NCBI GenBank assembly: GCA_021234155.1
Contig: JAJEKV010000533.1
Coordinates: 62,001 to 126,000, forward strand
Length of the DNA: 64,000 nt
Source of the DNA: Isoetes taiwanensis
Taxonomy: Eukaryota > Streptophyta > Lycopodiopsida > Isoetales > Isoetaceae
Direction of reading: 5' to 3'
How positions within the stretch are numbered: position 1 is the first letter of the stretch; each line of letters begins with the position of its first letter. Below the pieces are notes generated by a model. It worked only from the letters and a program-made list of their open reading frames with translations, had not been told where the DNA came from and ran no database searches. Shown one piece after another: positions 1 through 10,599 of the stretch. Both the position numbers and the translations under genes were made by a program.

Positions 1-1657
1 AAAAGATATAAAGCAAGACTTGTTGCTCAAGGCTTTTCTCAGAAAAAGGGTTTTGATTTTGATGAAACGTTTGCACCAATAGTCAAATTGACAAGTATTA
101 GACTCTTACTAGCTCTCGCAAATGCAAAACAGTTGATTGTACATCATATGGACGTATCTACGGCATTTTTAAATGCTGCTATAGAAGAAGAAATTTACAT
201 GCATCAGGCTCCAGGATTTGAGGAAGGTGAGAATAATGTTTGGAAACTGAATCGTGCAGTCTATGGATTAAGGCACTCCGAGGCAATGGTACAAGTGCAT
301 AGATGGATATTTAAAAGAACAAGAATTTTCTAAAGTGCAAGCAGGCGGTAATTTATATATTTTCAGGGATGGAGAGAATTTTTGTATAACTGCACTGGGT
401 GAAAGCATGCTAGGGTGTACCATCTAAAGTTCTTTTTAGGGAGTGCAAAACTACCCAGAAAAGTACCCAGTACTGGGTACTGGGAACTTGCATAAATGTC
501 TCAATAAGCAATAAGTTTGAGTGTTGATTCATTCATTTTAATCTTTAATAGTATTGTTACCCACTAATACTATAGATTAACATGTTATTGACCTTCAATC
601 CAAAATTTTTTAATTGATTTTAATGGGAAGAAAAAACAAAAAGTACCAGTTTTAAAAGTACCCAGTGGTGGTACTTTTGAGGGTTCCAAAAGTGGTACAC
701 CGTAGCATGCTTTCACCCCACTCTATGTTGTTGACTGTATTATGGCAGCCACCAACACACAATGCTTAAAGCATTGCAAGTATATCTTGACAAAAAAGTT
801 CAAAATGACGGATCTTAATGAATTGAAGAGCTTTCTAGGGATGGACGTAAATATAGACAAACAACAGGGTTTACTCTGTCTGAATCAAACTAAGAGTGTA
901 CACAGCATACTAAAGAAGTTCAATATGGTTGATAAATCTGCCAAGACTCCAATAGTGCCAGGGCAGAAAATTTGTAAGGACATGTGTCCTAAATCAGAGG
1001 CTGAAGCAAAAGAAATGGAAAAAACGCCCTATAGAAAACTAATAGATTGTCTAATCTATTTGGCAAATGGTTCAAGACCAGACATTACCTATGCTGTAAA
1101 CATGCTAAGTAGATTTTGTAATAAACCTGGAAAAGGGCATTGGACAGCTCCAAAGCTTGTACTGAAATACTTAAAGGGGACATCAGATCATGGTCTGATT
1201 TACAACTCTAAGAACTTGATTTTGGATGCATTTTGATTGATTTGGGGAGGAGATCTTGATACAAGACAGTCCACTTCAGGTTATGCAATGATGCTAGGTG
1301 GAGCAGCCATTGCATGGAAGAGCAAAAAGCAGACTGCAATAGCCTTATCAACGGCTGAGGTAGAATATGCTGCTGCAGCTTTAGCAACAAAGGAAATTAT
1401 TTGGTTGAGAAGTTTATTAAATGAGTTAGGCATTAAGCAGGGAAAATGCTCTTGTTTTACATTGTGATAACATGTTTGCATTGCTCTCACAAAGAATCAT
1501 GCTACATGAAAAGAACCAAGCATGTAGAATTGCAAATGCATTTTATCGGGAACATTGTAGGAGCGAAAAATTATATCGAGTTGAATATGTACATACGGAT
1601 CTTCAACTGGCGATATTTTACAAAGCCTTTAAGGGAGAAAGCGATTCAATGAGTTGA
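1..1657 (+). pseudogene. Ty1/copia pol, 3' part (RT and RNase H), broken
   Basis: The translation starts inside reverse transcriptase (KARLVAQGF, then FDETFAPIVK, MDVSTAFLNA and VYGL). A frameshift after the VYGL motif near 285 leads to a stop at 331; the correct downstream frame continues to a MITE at 397-718 and resumes with a degraded catalytic loop (LYVVD where copia has LYVDD). From 742 the thumb and connection follow (ELKSFLGMDV, YRKLIDCLIYLA, RPDITYAVNMLSRF). A stop at 1234-1236 is followed by RNase H (DTRQSTSGYAMMLG, STAEVEYAAAALA), then the usual HTDLQLA-type ending. The order and motifs are those of Ty1/copia. Gag, protease and integrase lie outside the window to the left. At least three frame breaks make it non-functional as assembled. 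Confidence 0.92.
397..718. mobile_element. 322-bp MITE in copia RT, 4-bp TSD CACT
   Basis: The ends are inverted repeats of about 26 bp with one mismatch, starting GGGTGAAAGCATGCTA. They are flanked by CACT at 393-396 and 719-722. Removing the element plus one CACT restores the copia reading frame through I-T-A-L-Y-V-V-D, which fixes the boundaries. The interior is non-coding and contains further complementary stretches (GTACCCAGTACTGGGTAC near 463-481 is itself palindromic). It is a non-autonomous DNA transposon. The 4-bp duplication and GGGT ends do not fit hAT (8 bp), PIF/Harbinger (3 bp) or Mutator (9 bp); the superfamily is not assigned. Confidence 0.85.
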
Positions 1658-1835
1658 AGACAAAGGCTGGGTGTTAAAGATCTTCCCTACTTGAGACCAC
1701 GAGGTTAATGGAGGAGCTAGAAATTGGCGGAATATTACAGCAAAAACTAGTGCGCATGTTGCTTACCAAGCAGCCCTGGATCGAGTTAAGACATGATGGG
1801 GAAGGGTAAAGGTATTCGTGTTTCATGTCTTAACT

Positions 1836-2116
1836 TGTTGGAGTGACATTGACCCATTAACCCATTTGAATGAACATTGTTAAATAAAGGTCGTTTAAGG
1901 AAATAAATAATGTTTGGACCAGGTGCCAACTCTGAGAGAAAATCTCGATCAAAGAGATTGCTAGTATGGGTCGTATCTGGCGACAAAAAAAGTAAACGAT
2001 GTGGCTGTGTTGGGGCAGATGGATGGAGGCATCGGATTGCTCAGCGGCATGGTAGAACCGATCAAACCTCGGCAATCCTTTTATTGAAACGGTTACTGTT
2101 CACCTTGAATATATAG
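1836..2116 (+). mobile_element. Possible start of the copia 3' LTR
   Basis: A TGTTGGAGTG start lies about 180 bp after the end of the copia RNase H, where the 3' LTR is expected. A purine-rich stretch (GATGGGGAAGGG at 1795-1806) lies upstream but is not directly adjacent, as a polypurine tract should be. The right end is not recognisable and no second LTR is in the window, so this call rests on position and the TG start. Confidence 0.3.
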
Positions 2117-2238
2117 AACTGTTCATCGACCATTAACTTTATTTGGTTCCTTGTTTAAGCAAAATATAAAACGTGGTTGATAGTTCTAAGGTGGAAACTT
2201 GAGAATTGTCTAGTTAAGCCATTCAAATATCTAACAAA

Positions 2239-2526
2239 GACATTTCAAAATACCTTTAGTCTTATGCATGATAAGGAGTCAGGCATTTTATGTATTTTAT
2301 GCACGATAAAAAGTAAGCCATTATATGTAAGACAATATTTGACATATTCATTTCCAAAAATGACTAGGTAAACATATTCTCTCCAAAAATGATAAGACAT
2401 TTCAAAATACCTTATTAGTCTTATGCATGATAAGAAGTCAAGGCATTTTATGTATTTTATGCATGATAAAAAGTCGGGCATTTTATGTAAGAATATTTGA
2501 CATATTCATTTCCAAAAATGATTAGG
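2239..2526. repeat. 157-bp tandem duplication, AT-rich
   Basis: Two copies of one sequence start at 2239 and 2396 (GACATTTCAAAATACC, then TTATGCATGATAAG, then TTGACATATTCATTTCC). They differ at scattered positions and carry short internal repeats. No gene is visible in this stretch. Confidence 0.85.
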
Positions 2527-2552
2527 AAATGTCATATATACATACATATTTC

Positions 2553-2770
2553 AAAATACCTTATTTTCTCACCATCGATTTATTGAATTTTCCCACCATC
2601 AATTTTCGATTTATTTCAATAAATACCTTATTTTCCCCCCCATCCCACATGGCACAGACCTTCAAGTACCTTATCTTCCCACCATCATACATGACACAAA
2701 AACGTTCATAAATACCTTCTTTTCCCACAATCATTTTGACACAAAAACGGTAGTTTCTCAACATCACGTA
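2553..2770. repeat. Degenerate tandem repeat, unit about 50-65 bp
   Basis: About four imperfect units share AATACCTTATTTTCCCACC, spaced irregularly. The region from here to 2965 is AT-rich and shows no gene. Confidence 0.6.
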
Positions 2771-2965
2771 GATGATGCTTTTAGAAAGGGGTCAACTTCC
2801 AAAAATTGTCAACTAGGTGACATTTTTGGAAGTAGATGGACACTTTTGGAGGGGGATAGCCCCATTCCCCTTCCATCAACTACCATCCCCTAGTTTAGAT
2901 AGATAAATAGCCATAAGATCTTCACGCCAAAGGAGCATGCTATAAAAAGAAAAAGAAAGAAATTC

Positions 2966-3071
2966 GCATCTACAAACAAAAAGTCCCCTGTGCACCTTGA
3001 ATGTAGCATCTACTAACAAAAAGTCCCATGTGCATACAAACAAAAAGTTCCCTGTGCACCTTGAATGTAGT
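2966..3071. repeat. Short tandem repeat of about 35-40 bp, three units
   Basis: Three units with the core AACAAAAAGTCCC and TGTGCA follow one another; the first and third end in CCTTGAATGTA. From 3072 to 3378 nothing recognisable is seen. Confidence 0.7.
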
Positions 3072-3374
3072 TCCCACTTTAAAAAGTAACATTATCTAAA
3101 CAAGAAATTTGGCCGCTGCGAACATTTCTCTTTCCCGGCTCCTTTGTATTTAGGTAATGGAAGGAGATGTTTTATTTTCTGCATACAAAATTTTGGCCAT
3201 GTCCATTGCTATCGACATCTTCATTAATGGTGTCAAGCTTCTCAGATAATTTAGGTGTCAATCACTAGTCAGATTGCAATGCTTTTACCCCAGACATTTT
3301 TCTTATTGCGATTACATTTATGTGAAGTTGGAGCTATGCAAAGGTGGGCTGGAGTCAAAAAGTATGTGTTCAAG

Positions 3375-3378
<4 letters not shown>

Positions 3379-3413
<35 letters not shown>
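3379..3413 (-). repeat. Poly(T) run of 35, poly(A) tail of a minus-strand LINE
   Basis: Read on the minus strand this is a poly(A) tract directly after TTAATTAATGAAAAAATC or a close variant. The same pre-tail sequence precedes the short poly(A) at 33860-33868 and 49546-49555. This marks the 3' end of the LINE whose ORF2 lies at 4912-8667. Confidence 0.75.
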
Positions 3414-3414
<1 letters not shown>

Positions 3415-3937
3415 AGAGTAAGGATAGATTTTTTCATTAATTAGAAAAAGCCATACAATCCATATACCAAGCTGCTAAAAAGCAGGGTAATGGAGAAAAT
3501 GGGACACTCATATTGAGTGAGCATCAAATATGAAATATGAAAACAAAGTAGACATCAAGTTTAAAACATAATATCCGAGTATGTCAATAGAGTATCACAA
3601 GTTTTAAGACTTAGTGGAGAGAATGATATCCAATTCTGCAACAACTTAGTAGTCAAATGTTCTTCAGAATTGAGGTCCCCCTTTTCTTGCAAAAGAAAAC
3701 CAAAATACTAACCATGATTCATAAATCTGAATCATGAAAGTCATGAGATTGATCACCACTAGTGGACATGGATATGAAGTGCAACTTGGGAATTGGCAAA
3801 GAGGCAAAATGGGATTAATTATGGCTGTTAAGATTTCTTTCAAACCACTGATTTTAATGCTTGTAGAAGTCAGCTGTAGAACCACGTGAATATCTATTTT
3901 TGCCACAGTCATTCTGTAACAGCAGTGTACTTAAGCT

Positions 3938-4252
3938 TTATTTTCCTATAAGCAGCAGCAAGGTACCATGTAAATCTGTGAGAAGCTTGTGACTGTAATA
4001 TAATTCTCGATACTTAGACAACTGCCTTTCTAACATACTGAAATGAGGGTTGAATATGAATTCAAACATGAGATGCATCTGCATGAATTCTCTCGTATAT
4101 ATCTCTACCCAAAGAGCTTCCCTTTTTCTTGAGCTTTCAACTTCCTGAATGAAATCATCTGTCATGTCACACAACTCTTTCAAGGTCAACTTTTTCCTAA
4201 CTGTCTGACTCTGATGCAAAGAGATCTCATAGTTGTCAATATCTGTGTCCAA
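3938..4252 (-). CDS. Uncharacterised 104-aa reading frame in LINE 3' region
   Basis: A 104-residue frame begins MDTDIDNYEISLHQ and is rich in charged residues (ELCDMTDDFIQEVESSRKRE) with a hydrophobic end (LLTDLHGTLLLLIGK). I do not recognise it. It lies between the LINE poly(A) and the inserted hairpin element, so it may be LINE 3' sequence or a captured host exon. A splice-like junction is possible near 4204 but is not proven. There is no evidence for expression. Confidence 0.25.
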   Translation of the reverse strand: MDTDIDNYEISLHQSQTVRKKLTLKELCDMTDDFIQEVESSRKREALWVEIYTREFMQMHLMFEFIFNPHFSMLERQLSKYRELYYSHKLLTDLHGTLLLLIGK

Positions 4253-4261
4253 CTTTGTTGT

Positions 4262-4915
4262 ACCTTAGCTGTCCTTTCCCTACCCTCCGCCTGGCGCCTC
4301 CGCCTGGCGCCTGGCGCCTGGCGCCTGCCTGAGGCGCTGCCTGAGGCCTGCCCGAGCGGATGCAGTGATGGATGGCGTTGGAGCAGCGGCAGTGAAGGAT
4401 GGCACCCCTGTGTGTGCCTGAGTGGATGTCCGCCTGCGCGCATACCTGGGGGTGCTGGCGCCTTGGCGCAGGGCTGGTGGATGGGTGAGGAGGCACCTCC
4501 GATGGGCGATTTCCCTGAGCGATTTTTCTGAGCGCCGCCTTCCCTGCGTGTCTGGGCGATTGGCGTTGGGGGCGTCTGTTTTCCAGCACCCAGTTGTGAA
4601 GAGGTTACGGTTCGGAGTTGCTTGGTGAAGCTTTGCTTGCTGAAGGTATGAAGGTATGCTTGTTGCTTGTGCAACAACATGGATTTTTGGATCGGTGAGC
4701 AGCCATAGTCATCCTGGCAACGGTTTTTTCCCAGGTGGTTTTTAATCCGGGTCATGATGGTTGTGTTCTAGCTCACGTTGTGCTTTGGTTTAAGGGCTTC
4801 GGCCCATGTTCTTGTTTGGACTTCGGTCCAGGACTTCGGTCCCTTATGTACTTGGTCCCATAACCCGATTGGGTTCCGTGGACGTTAAAAATTTTTCCTT
4901 CCTTCCTTCCTTTAA
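4262..4915 (+). mobile_element. Non-LTR (SINE-like or truncated LINE) insertion with TTCC tail
   Basis: This plus-strand insertion interrupts the minus-strand LINE. Its left part is strongly GC-rich with CTGGCGC repeats (4287-4330). Its right part ends with hairpins, then CCGTGGACGTTAAAA (4877-4891) and a TTCC microsatellite (to about 4913). The same CCGTGGACGTTAAAA plus TTCC ending closes the LINE fragment at 60701-61149 (minus strand), so both use the same 3' end. Whether it is a SINE borrowing a LINE tail or a truncated LINE cannot be decided: no ORF2 protein is seen here. The left edge is uncertain by tens of bases. Confidence 0.65.
4794..4842 (+). other. Three consecutive UUCG-tetraloop hairpins
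   Basis: GGGCTTCGGCCC (4794-4805) and two copies of GGACTTCGGTCC (4818-4829 and 4831-4842) would each fold, in RNA, into a four-pair stem capped by UUCG. This is an unusually stable tetraloop. A fourth stem, AACCC-GATT-GGGTT, follows at 4863-4876, immediately before the conserved CCGTGGACG block. Confidence 0.8.
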
Positions 4916-7900
4916 GGAACATCAGGTATCCTGTCACAATCAGAGTATGGAGCATTAGAATCAATAATATTTAATTGAGATACAAATAGATCAAATTGGC
5001 CCCTGAAAAGCCCAATTGAATTCCAGCTGGAATTGTAGTTGTCTCCATGTTTTCTCTTATGACAAGTAGCAATGGACTCAATGTCAAACTGAAAATGCAT
5101 TTTAATCCAGAAAATAGATAGAGATTTAGAAGAATAAAGAATTCTATTTCTAGATTTCCAGATATTCCATAAGGCAGTATGAACAAGAGTGTTGGCCAGA
5201 ATGTCTCCCTGCTGAAGAAAGTCAATAAGAGAGTTGATATTTCTGTTCTTGAGATGAGTGCCAAGTTTGTGGAAAAACCATGTCCAGAATGGACTCAACT
5301 TAGGATAAAGAAAAATATGTTTTAATGTCTCATCCTTGAGGCAACCAGAGTGACACGCAGTGGATACAGTACATCTTTTGGATAGAGAGACCAAATTCGT
5401 GAGGCTTTTGTGAGCTATCAACCAAATGAAGAAGCAAATCTTTGGTGAGCAGTAGGAATGCCAAATATTTCTAAAAACAGAGAGGGCCTAATCTTGACTT
5501 AAATTCCATTTCTCACTAGCTTTTACTGGAGAATCAACCACATTTATCAAATTGTAAATATCCTTAACCTTGTAAACCAGCTTACCATTTATCGAACAAC
5601 CAATACATTCATTGTAATCATTGAAATTATTAAAAGTAGCCAATATAGCTTTGAAATGAAAGTAAATCTTTTTTATCAGAGGAAGTTCCTTTAAGGGCAG
5701 ATTTTAAAGCAGTTCAAGATAAGATAGAATTATTATTTTTATATAGATCTCTGATAGTAGTAATTCCTATGCTGGACCATTTACTATAGATCTTGGGATG
5801 CTTAATGGCCATGACTTTAGAATTATGATCAGAAAAGATTGGAGACCAAAACAAATTAGTACTCATGGTGGCATCAGAGTAAACATTTTTCTGTAGCACA
5901 GGATGGATCTTATTCCAGGCCATGATTAAATTCCTCATAAGGGGGGAGGTGTTTGGAGCAGGATGAAGTTCAACAAAAGCAGACTCGGGGAGAGAATGCT
6001 TGATACTTGGATGCCCTGTAGGATAGGAGCTATAAATTGAGAGGCAGGGGAGCAATTTCCCATAATTGTTCTCCAAATGTATTTATCTGCTAGAGAACAT
6101 GCCTGCAAGTAGAGATTTTTGCATCCTAGACCACCAAATATCTTTGGTCTAGCAATTGAATTTCAGTTAACAAGATGAGATCCATTCCATATAAAATTTC
6201 GAATAGTTTTCTCCAACTCAGAATATATAACTTTAGGTGCAACAAGGGCAGAGGAGAAATATACATGGGAAGATGCAAGCACAGAATTTGCAATGATTGT
6301 CCTGCCTGCAAAGGAAAGACAATAGTATTTAATTTTCTCTTTATTCTCTGCAGAATAGGATCCCATAGACCTCTCAAACTTGGATTTAGGGAGAGAGGCA
6401 TACCCAAAAGATTTGATGCTTGATTGCAACTTAGGACTGAAATTCCACAGATAGAAGAATGATCTACATCCCCAATAATTTTGCTTTTATCAAGGTTTAA
6501 GTGAACTCCCGAGGCAACAGAGAAATCTCTAATAAGATCCAAGAATCTATTGACATTAGAAGGATTGGAATCTAGGAAAGCAAAAGTGTCATCAGCATAT
6601 TGAGAGATTGTGAGGGTGTCTAAGTTATTTAGAAGCTTAAGGCCAGTTAGAGTCCCAGAATTCTGCATACTAACTACACATCTAGTGAGCATCTCAGCAA
6701 CAATGAGGAAGAGATATGGAGCTAAAGGGCAGCCTTGCCTTACTCCTTTTGCCAAGGGGAAGAATTTGGAGGGTGATCCATTATGAGAACTGCAGAATTG
6801 GGCATGGAATTCAAGCCTTGAATAAAAGAGATGAGCTTGGATTGGAAACCCATTTTTTTTAAAGCAATTTCAATGAAGTTCCAGTCTACAGTATCAAAGG
6901 CTCTTTTAAAGTCTAATTTCAGATGCAAGATTGATTCGAGATCCTATTCCAATGCAAGCCTTCCATTGCGCTGATGTAGTTATCCAAGATAAACCTATTA
7001 GGAAGAAAGGCTGATTGATTGACACTGATATTCTTCTAAAGATAAGCTTGAATTCTATTGGCAATTATTTTAGCACAAAGCTTGTATGAAGAATTTGTTA
7101 GAGATATAGGCCTCCACTCAGCAAAAGATGTAGGATTTTCCACTTTTGGCACCAAGGTAATGAAACCTGCAGAGATAAAAGAGTGCAAATGACCTGAAGC
7201 CCAAAAACCATGCACAAGACCAATAATGTCAGATTTCATAATATCCCAGAATTGGATGTAAAATTCTAGAGGGAATCCATCAGGGCCAGGAGATTTGTCT
7301 TTAGAGAAACTTCTCAGGGTCTTAAAAATTTCATAAAAAGTCAAAGATATATCCATGCAATCAATAGAATTTGGCAAGACTCTGTCTTTGGCCGAGAATC
7401 TGTCTTTGGCCGAGATTTCATGTGCTGTGAGATCATTCTTCTTGAAAAGGGAAGAGTAGATGTCATAGAAGAAGTTTTTAATGTCAGAGCTCGAGGTGAG
7501 GATGGAGCCAGAACCATTGTTTACCTGATTTATGGAATTCTTCAGTAGCCTATTTTTAGCCACTCTGAAGAAAAATTTTGAGCTGCCATAGTCTAATTCA
7601 CTATTGTACTTAATTTCGCATTTGATGGCAGAAAACTTGGCTTCTCTCTCTTCAATGCTTTTTAAAAACCTTTCAAGACGTTCTTCTCCCACATGGATTG
7701 TAATTTAGAGGGTCAACCTGAAGCAGAGATCTTATCTCTTTCATTTTATTCATAAGATTTTCCTTATGTGTTTGTTTTTGGCCCAATTCTTGATCCAATC
7801 TTTAGATTTTTTTATCTTGTAGTAGAAGTGTTTCATCGATAGATTTGGCAACATGGGATCTATAGACTGATAAAACTCAGCAAACTCCTGTTGGAAGGAA

Positions 7901-8667
7901 ATATTCTGTAGCGAAGAGCAATTCAATTTAAAAGGTATATTTCCATCCCTGGGAGATTTAAGGAGATGCTTGGTATTAAGGAACTGTGGTTGGTGATCCG
8001 AGATGGAAGTACCTTCATCACTTGTTACAAAGCAATTGTCCCAGAAATCAGAATTTGGATTGGAGACATAAAATCTATCCAATGCACTATCTTGATATTT
8101 CTGCTTGTTGGACCAGGTGAAAATAGAGGTGGAAGATGGAATATGAATTAGGGAAGAGTCAGCTATAAATTTATCCCAATTTCGTCTCTCAGATGTGGAC
8201 ATGTTTATTTTGTTCCCAAGTTTCAAGTCCCAAGCTGGAGTATTATTGAAATCTCCACCCAAAATCCAATCAACAGAGGAGTTGCTAGAGATCCAAGAAT
8301 TAATATCAGGCCAGAGCTTTTCTCTATCTTTAGGACAAGTGGAAGCATAGATATTTATGACCCCAAATCTGGAATTATTAACCGAGAAAGTTACAGCTTG
8401 CCACATTTTAGAAATGCTATTGCAGAAGGAGATGTGATGGAGATTCTTCCAAATAATGCACATTCCCCCTTTAGTTCCATTTTCTTCCATCCAAATGGAG
8501 GAAGCCCCAGGGTAGATCCAGTCACCCAAACTCGAGGCCTCAAATTTAGGAAGCTTCAATTCTTGAAGCAAGATAATGTCAGCATCGTATTGCCCGATTT
8601 GAGAAATGGCTCTCCTTCTCTTGACAGGCCCCTGAATTCCTCTCAAATTCCAACTGATTATCTTCAT
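4912..8667 (-). pseudogene. LINE ORF2 (endonuclease and reverse transcriptase), broken
   Basis: The frame opens with MKIISWNLRG, the normal start of plant LINE endonucleases. Endonuclease (8667-7750): residues NLRG, QELK, GGDFN and SDHQ are all present. RT (7692-6126): KSPGPDGFPLEFY, EWRPISL, LDFKRAFDTVDW, GVRQGCPLAPYLF and the catalytic QYADDTFAF. The C-terminal zinc-finger RVT region covers 5421-4912. At least five frame breaks separate these pieces (near 7745, 6930, 6750, 6430 and 5700). The start codon overlaps the ORF1 stop as TAATG. The protein would perform target-primed reverse transcription, but this copy cannot encode it as assembled. Confidence 0.93.
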
Positions 8668-8798
8668 TATAAAGATAAGAAATGATCAGATGTAAGGAAG
8701 GGAAGTAGATAACTCTCACTGCTTTTTTTAGCCCTCTTAGAAGCTTGTTTAATTTTTTTTACTTCTTGTAAGTCGTATTTAATTAAAGTGGGACTCAT
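8667..8798 (-). pseudogene. LINE ORF1 C-terminus fragment, overlapping ORF2
   Basis: A 43-codon open stretch directly upstream of ORF2 contains the basic segment KKIKQASKRAKKSS, as expected for the nucleic-acid-binding tail of a LINE ORF1 protein. It ends with a TAA whose last A is the first base of the ORF2 ATG (TAATG). Upstream sequence no longer encodes ORF1. The match in opposite orientation to other LINE edges leaves a small chance that part of this stretch is an inverted junction. Confidence 0.5.
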
Positions 8799-8799
8799 T

Positions 8800-9586
8800 C
8801 CATTCCCATTTTTTTTCGGAACCCGGTTAATTTACATAAAAAGTAGCACCCCGACCCGAAAACTATCCTTAATTCGAATTTTTGAATAAAACTCTGAATC
8901 CGAGCTTTGCTGCAGTTTTCCCTTGTTCGCGAGTCGAGAACAAAAACAATGCAACTGAAACAAAGGAAATTCATTAAAGTTTGAAACCAAAGATCTAGTT
9001 GAAAAAGAATTTTTATTAATAAATTGAACAGATACAATGTATTTTACATCGGACGCAGAGACCATGGTGGTCTTGCTGTCACTACAGTTACATCATCTTG
9101 GTAGGTGGTCCACCTTAGGGGATTAACTAGCGGCGCTTCTTCCAGGCGTGTACCTTAGGGGGCAACTTTGAAGAGTGTGGAATGCCTCACGTGGAGGTGC
9201 CTCTGGAGCCTCTACCGGCCGACCTGTCCACTTTGGGCTTCTCCACTTGCCTCCATGACCTTTCATCGAATATGCTCCTTCCCCAACCTCAGGTGGATGT
9301 TATGCAATGCTTGCAAGATGCTTTGAGCTTCTGGACTTTCTCTTTGTTCTTCGCTTTCTTTATCCCGGGTGTAGCGAGCAACCTCTGGATTGAGCGAGCA
9401 ACCTTGTCCCAAAGGCGGGCAAGAGTGTAAGCGTGGCCCAGGGATGCGTGCGGAAGCGGTATTTCTTCCGCCTTGGCGGGATGCAATACCGCTTGGGCGG
9501 TCTGCAGTGATGCTGGCCGGGATGCATGTGCGGTGTCGGATCGTGCACGAACCACGGAGCAAGGGAGGTATGATTAACAATTACGG
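8800..9586. other. Stretch without a recognisable gene
   Basis: A CGCGAGTCGAGAA half-hairpin occurs at about 8928-8941, the same motif as in 16.7-25.5 kb. CACCTTAGGGG-type and TACCTTAGGGGG-type repeats occur near 9110-9160. Short reading frames here look like chance. Confidence 0.5.
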
Positions 9587-10174
9587 TGTTGTTAGCCACA
9601 TTGCTGCGGAACCCGCGGGTCTATACTTTGCGCATGAGGCGAGGCCCCCGCGGCCCGCGGTGTCCAAGAAGAGGGATCCACAAAGCCCACGGTGGGTCAA
9701 AGCTCCTCCAAGCGAAGACCCAAAGGTAGGACCCACGGCGGGCCACTACTTGTCTGTGCTTGCGGCCGTGAGGGCGACTGATTCTGTTGAGTGCCCAAGT
9801 AGTGGAGCCTGGCGTTGTCATGATGAGGATCAGATTCAGGCCAGAGGCCACTCAGGTGTTCCTATATATTGTAGCATTTTGCTCCTTCGGGAAGGTTGAG
9901 TGTTCTTTTGTGTCCCTCTGGCTTGACATCTTTGGTGCTTTGTTGTGCGCTCTTTTGAGCCTTCATTGTACACTTGTTTTGATCAATGGATTGCCGTGTT
10001 CTCCACAAGTGTCTTGTGTGTTTCATTGTGTATTGCAATTCTTTGTTTTATCGAGTTTTTCTTGTTCTTTCCTCTGTTAGCAAAAATCGCGTGACAAGAG
10101 TGTCTCGGGATTTACCCTGCGGACTTCAAGGATCTCACGAGAGATCGTCCCTCGAAGCGATCCGTGCGGACCCC
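9587..10174 (+). repeat. 5' LTR of the gypsy element
   Basis: It starts TGTT and ends GGACCCCA. It shares long stretches with the 3' LTR, including TCCTATATATTGTAGCATTT, which holds the probable TATA region, and CTCGGGATTTACC near the end. Confidence 0.85.
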
Positions 10175-10200
10175 AAACCTTGGCGCGCTGTTGCGGGCTC
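10175..10200 (+). promoter_or_regulatory. Primer-binding site, probably tRNA-Asp type
   Basis: CCTTGGCGCGCTGTTGCGGG directly follows the LTR. It resembles the TTGGCGCCGTTGCCGGG primer site used by many plant gypsy elements, with small differences that fit the error pattern of this region. Confidence 0.5.
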
Positions 10201-10599
10201 ACTTCGAAAAGCTGTATTGATACCATGTTCAATCCCTTCTTTACTCCCGGCGATATTCAACACGGATGGAGTCAAGGGCGTCGCCATGAAGCTGAGCAGC
10301 GGCGCCTCCGCGGAATATGTCCACATACACTCGGTTCGATTTGTCTCTTCTCGGGTGAAATGCGAGGCGCCAATCATTTCCACCTACACCCGCGACAACT
10401 TTCGGGCCAGGCCTCCCCTGTGGAAGGTAGCCATTGTTCCGTTCCTGTTAAGCCACATCATGCGAGGGGCAACCACGACCCTTTGAATTTACTCCACGGA
10501 ATCCCCAACTCAAGATCGTGAACCACCGCAATTTTCTCCGGAACATCGCAAAATGTTTTCTCTATTGGTAATCTTTCTTTAGGAACTTGATTTACCACC

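Larger units (their letters stand above)
3379..8798 (-). mobile_element. L1-type LINE, minus strand, 5'-truncated or rearranged
   Basis: The element reads from the end of ORF1 (8798-8667) through ORF2 (8667-4912) to a 3' region and poly(A) at 3379. The domain set (APE endonuclease, RT, zinc-finger RVT) and a CCHC-less end are those of plant L1-type LINEs. A second non-LTR element interrupts it at about 4262-4915. The 5' part of ORF1 is missing. At the 5' edge (8770-8794) lies a 25-bp sequence also found, in the opposite relative orientation, at the edge of the other LINE copies (29797 and 45482). No target duplication could be identified. Confidence 0.8.

Noticed and set aside
4186-4755. 189-aa minus-strand and 105-aa plus-strand frames in the GC-rich insertion
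   Set aside because: Open because of GC-rich CTGGCGC repeats; opposite strands are open together and no domain is seen.
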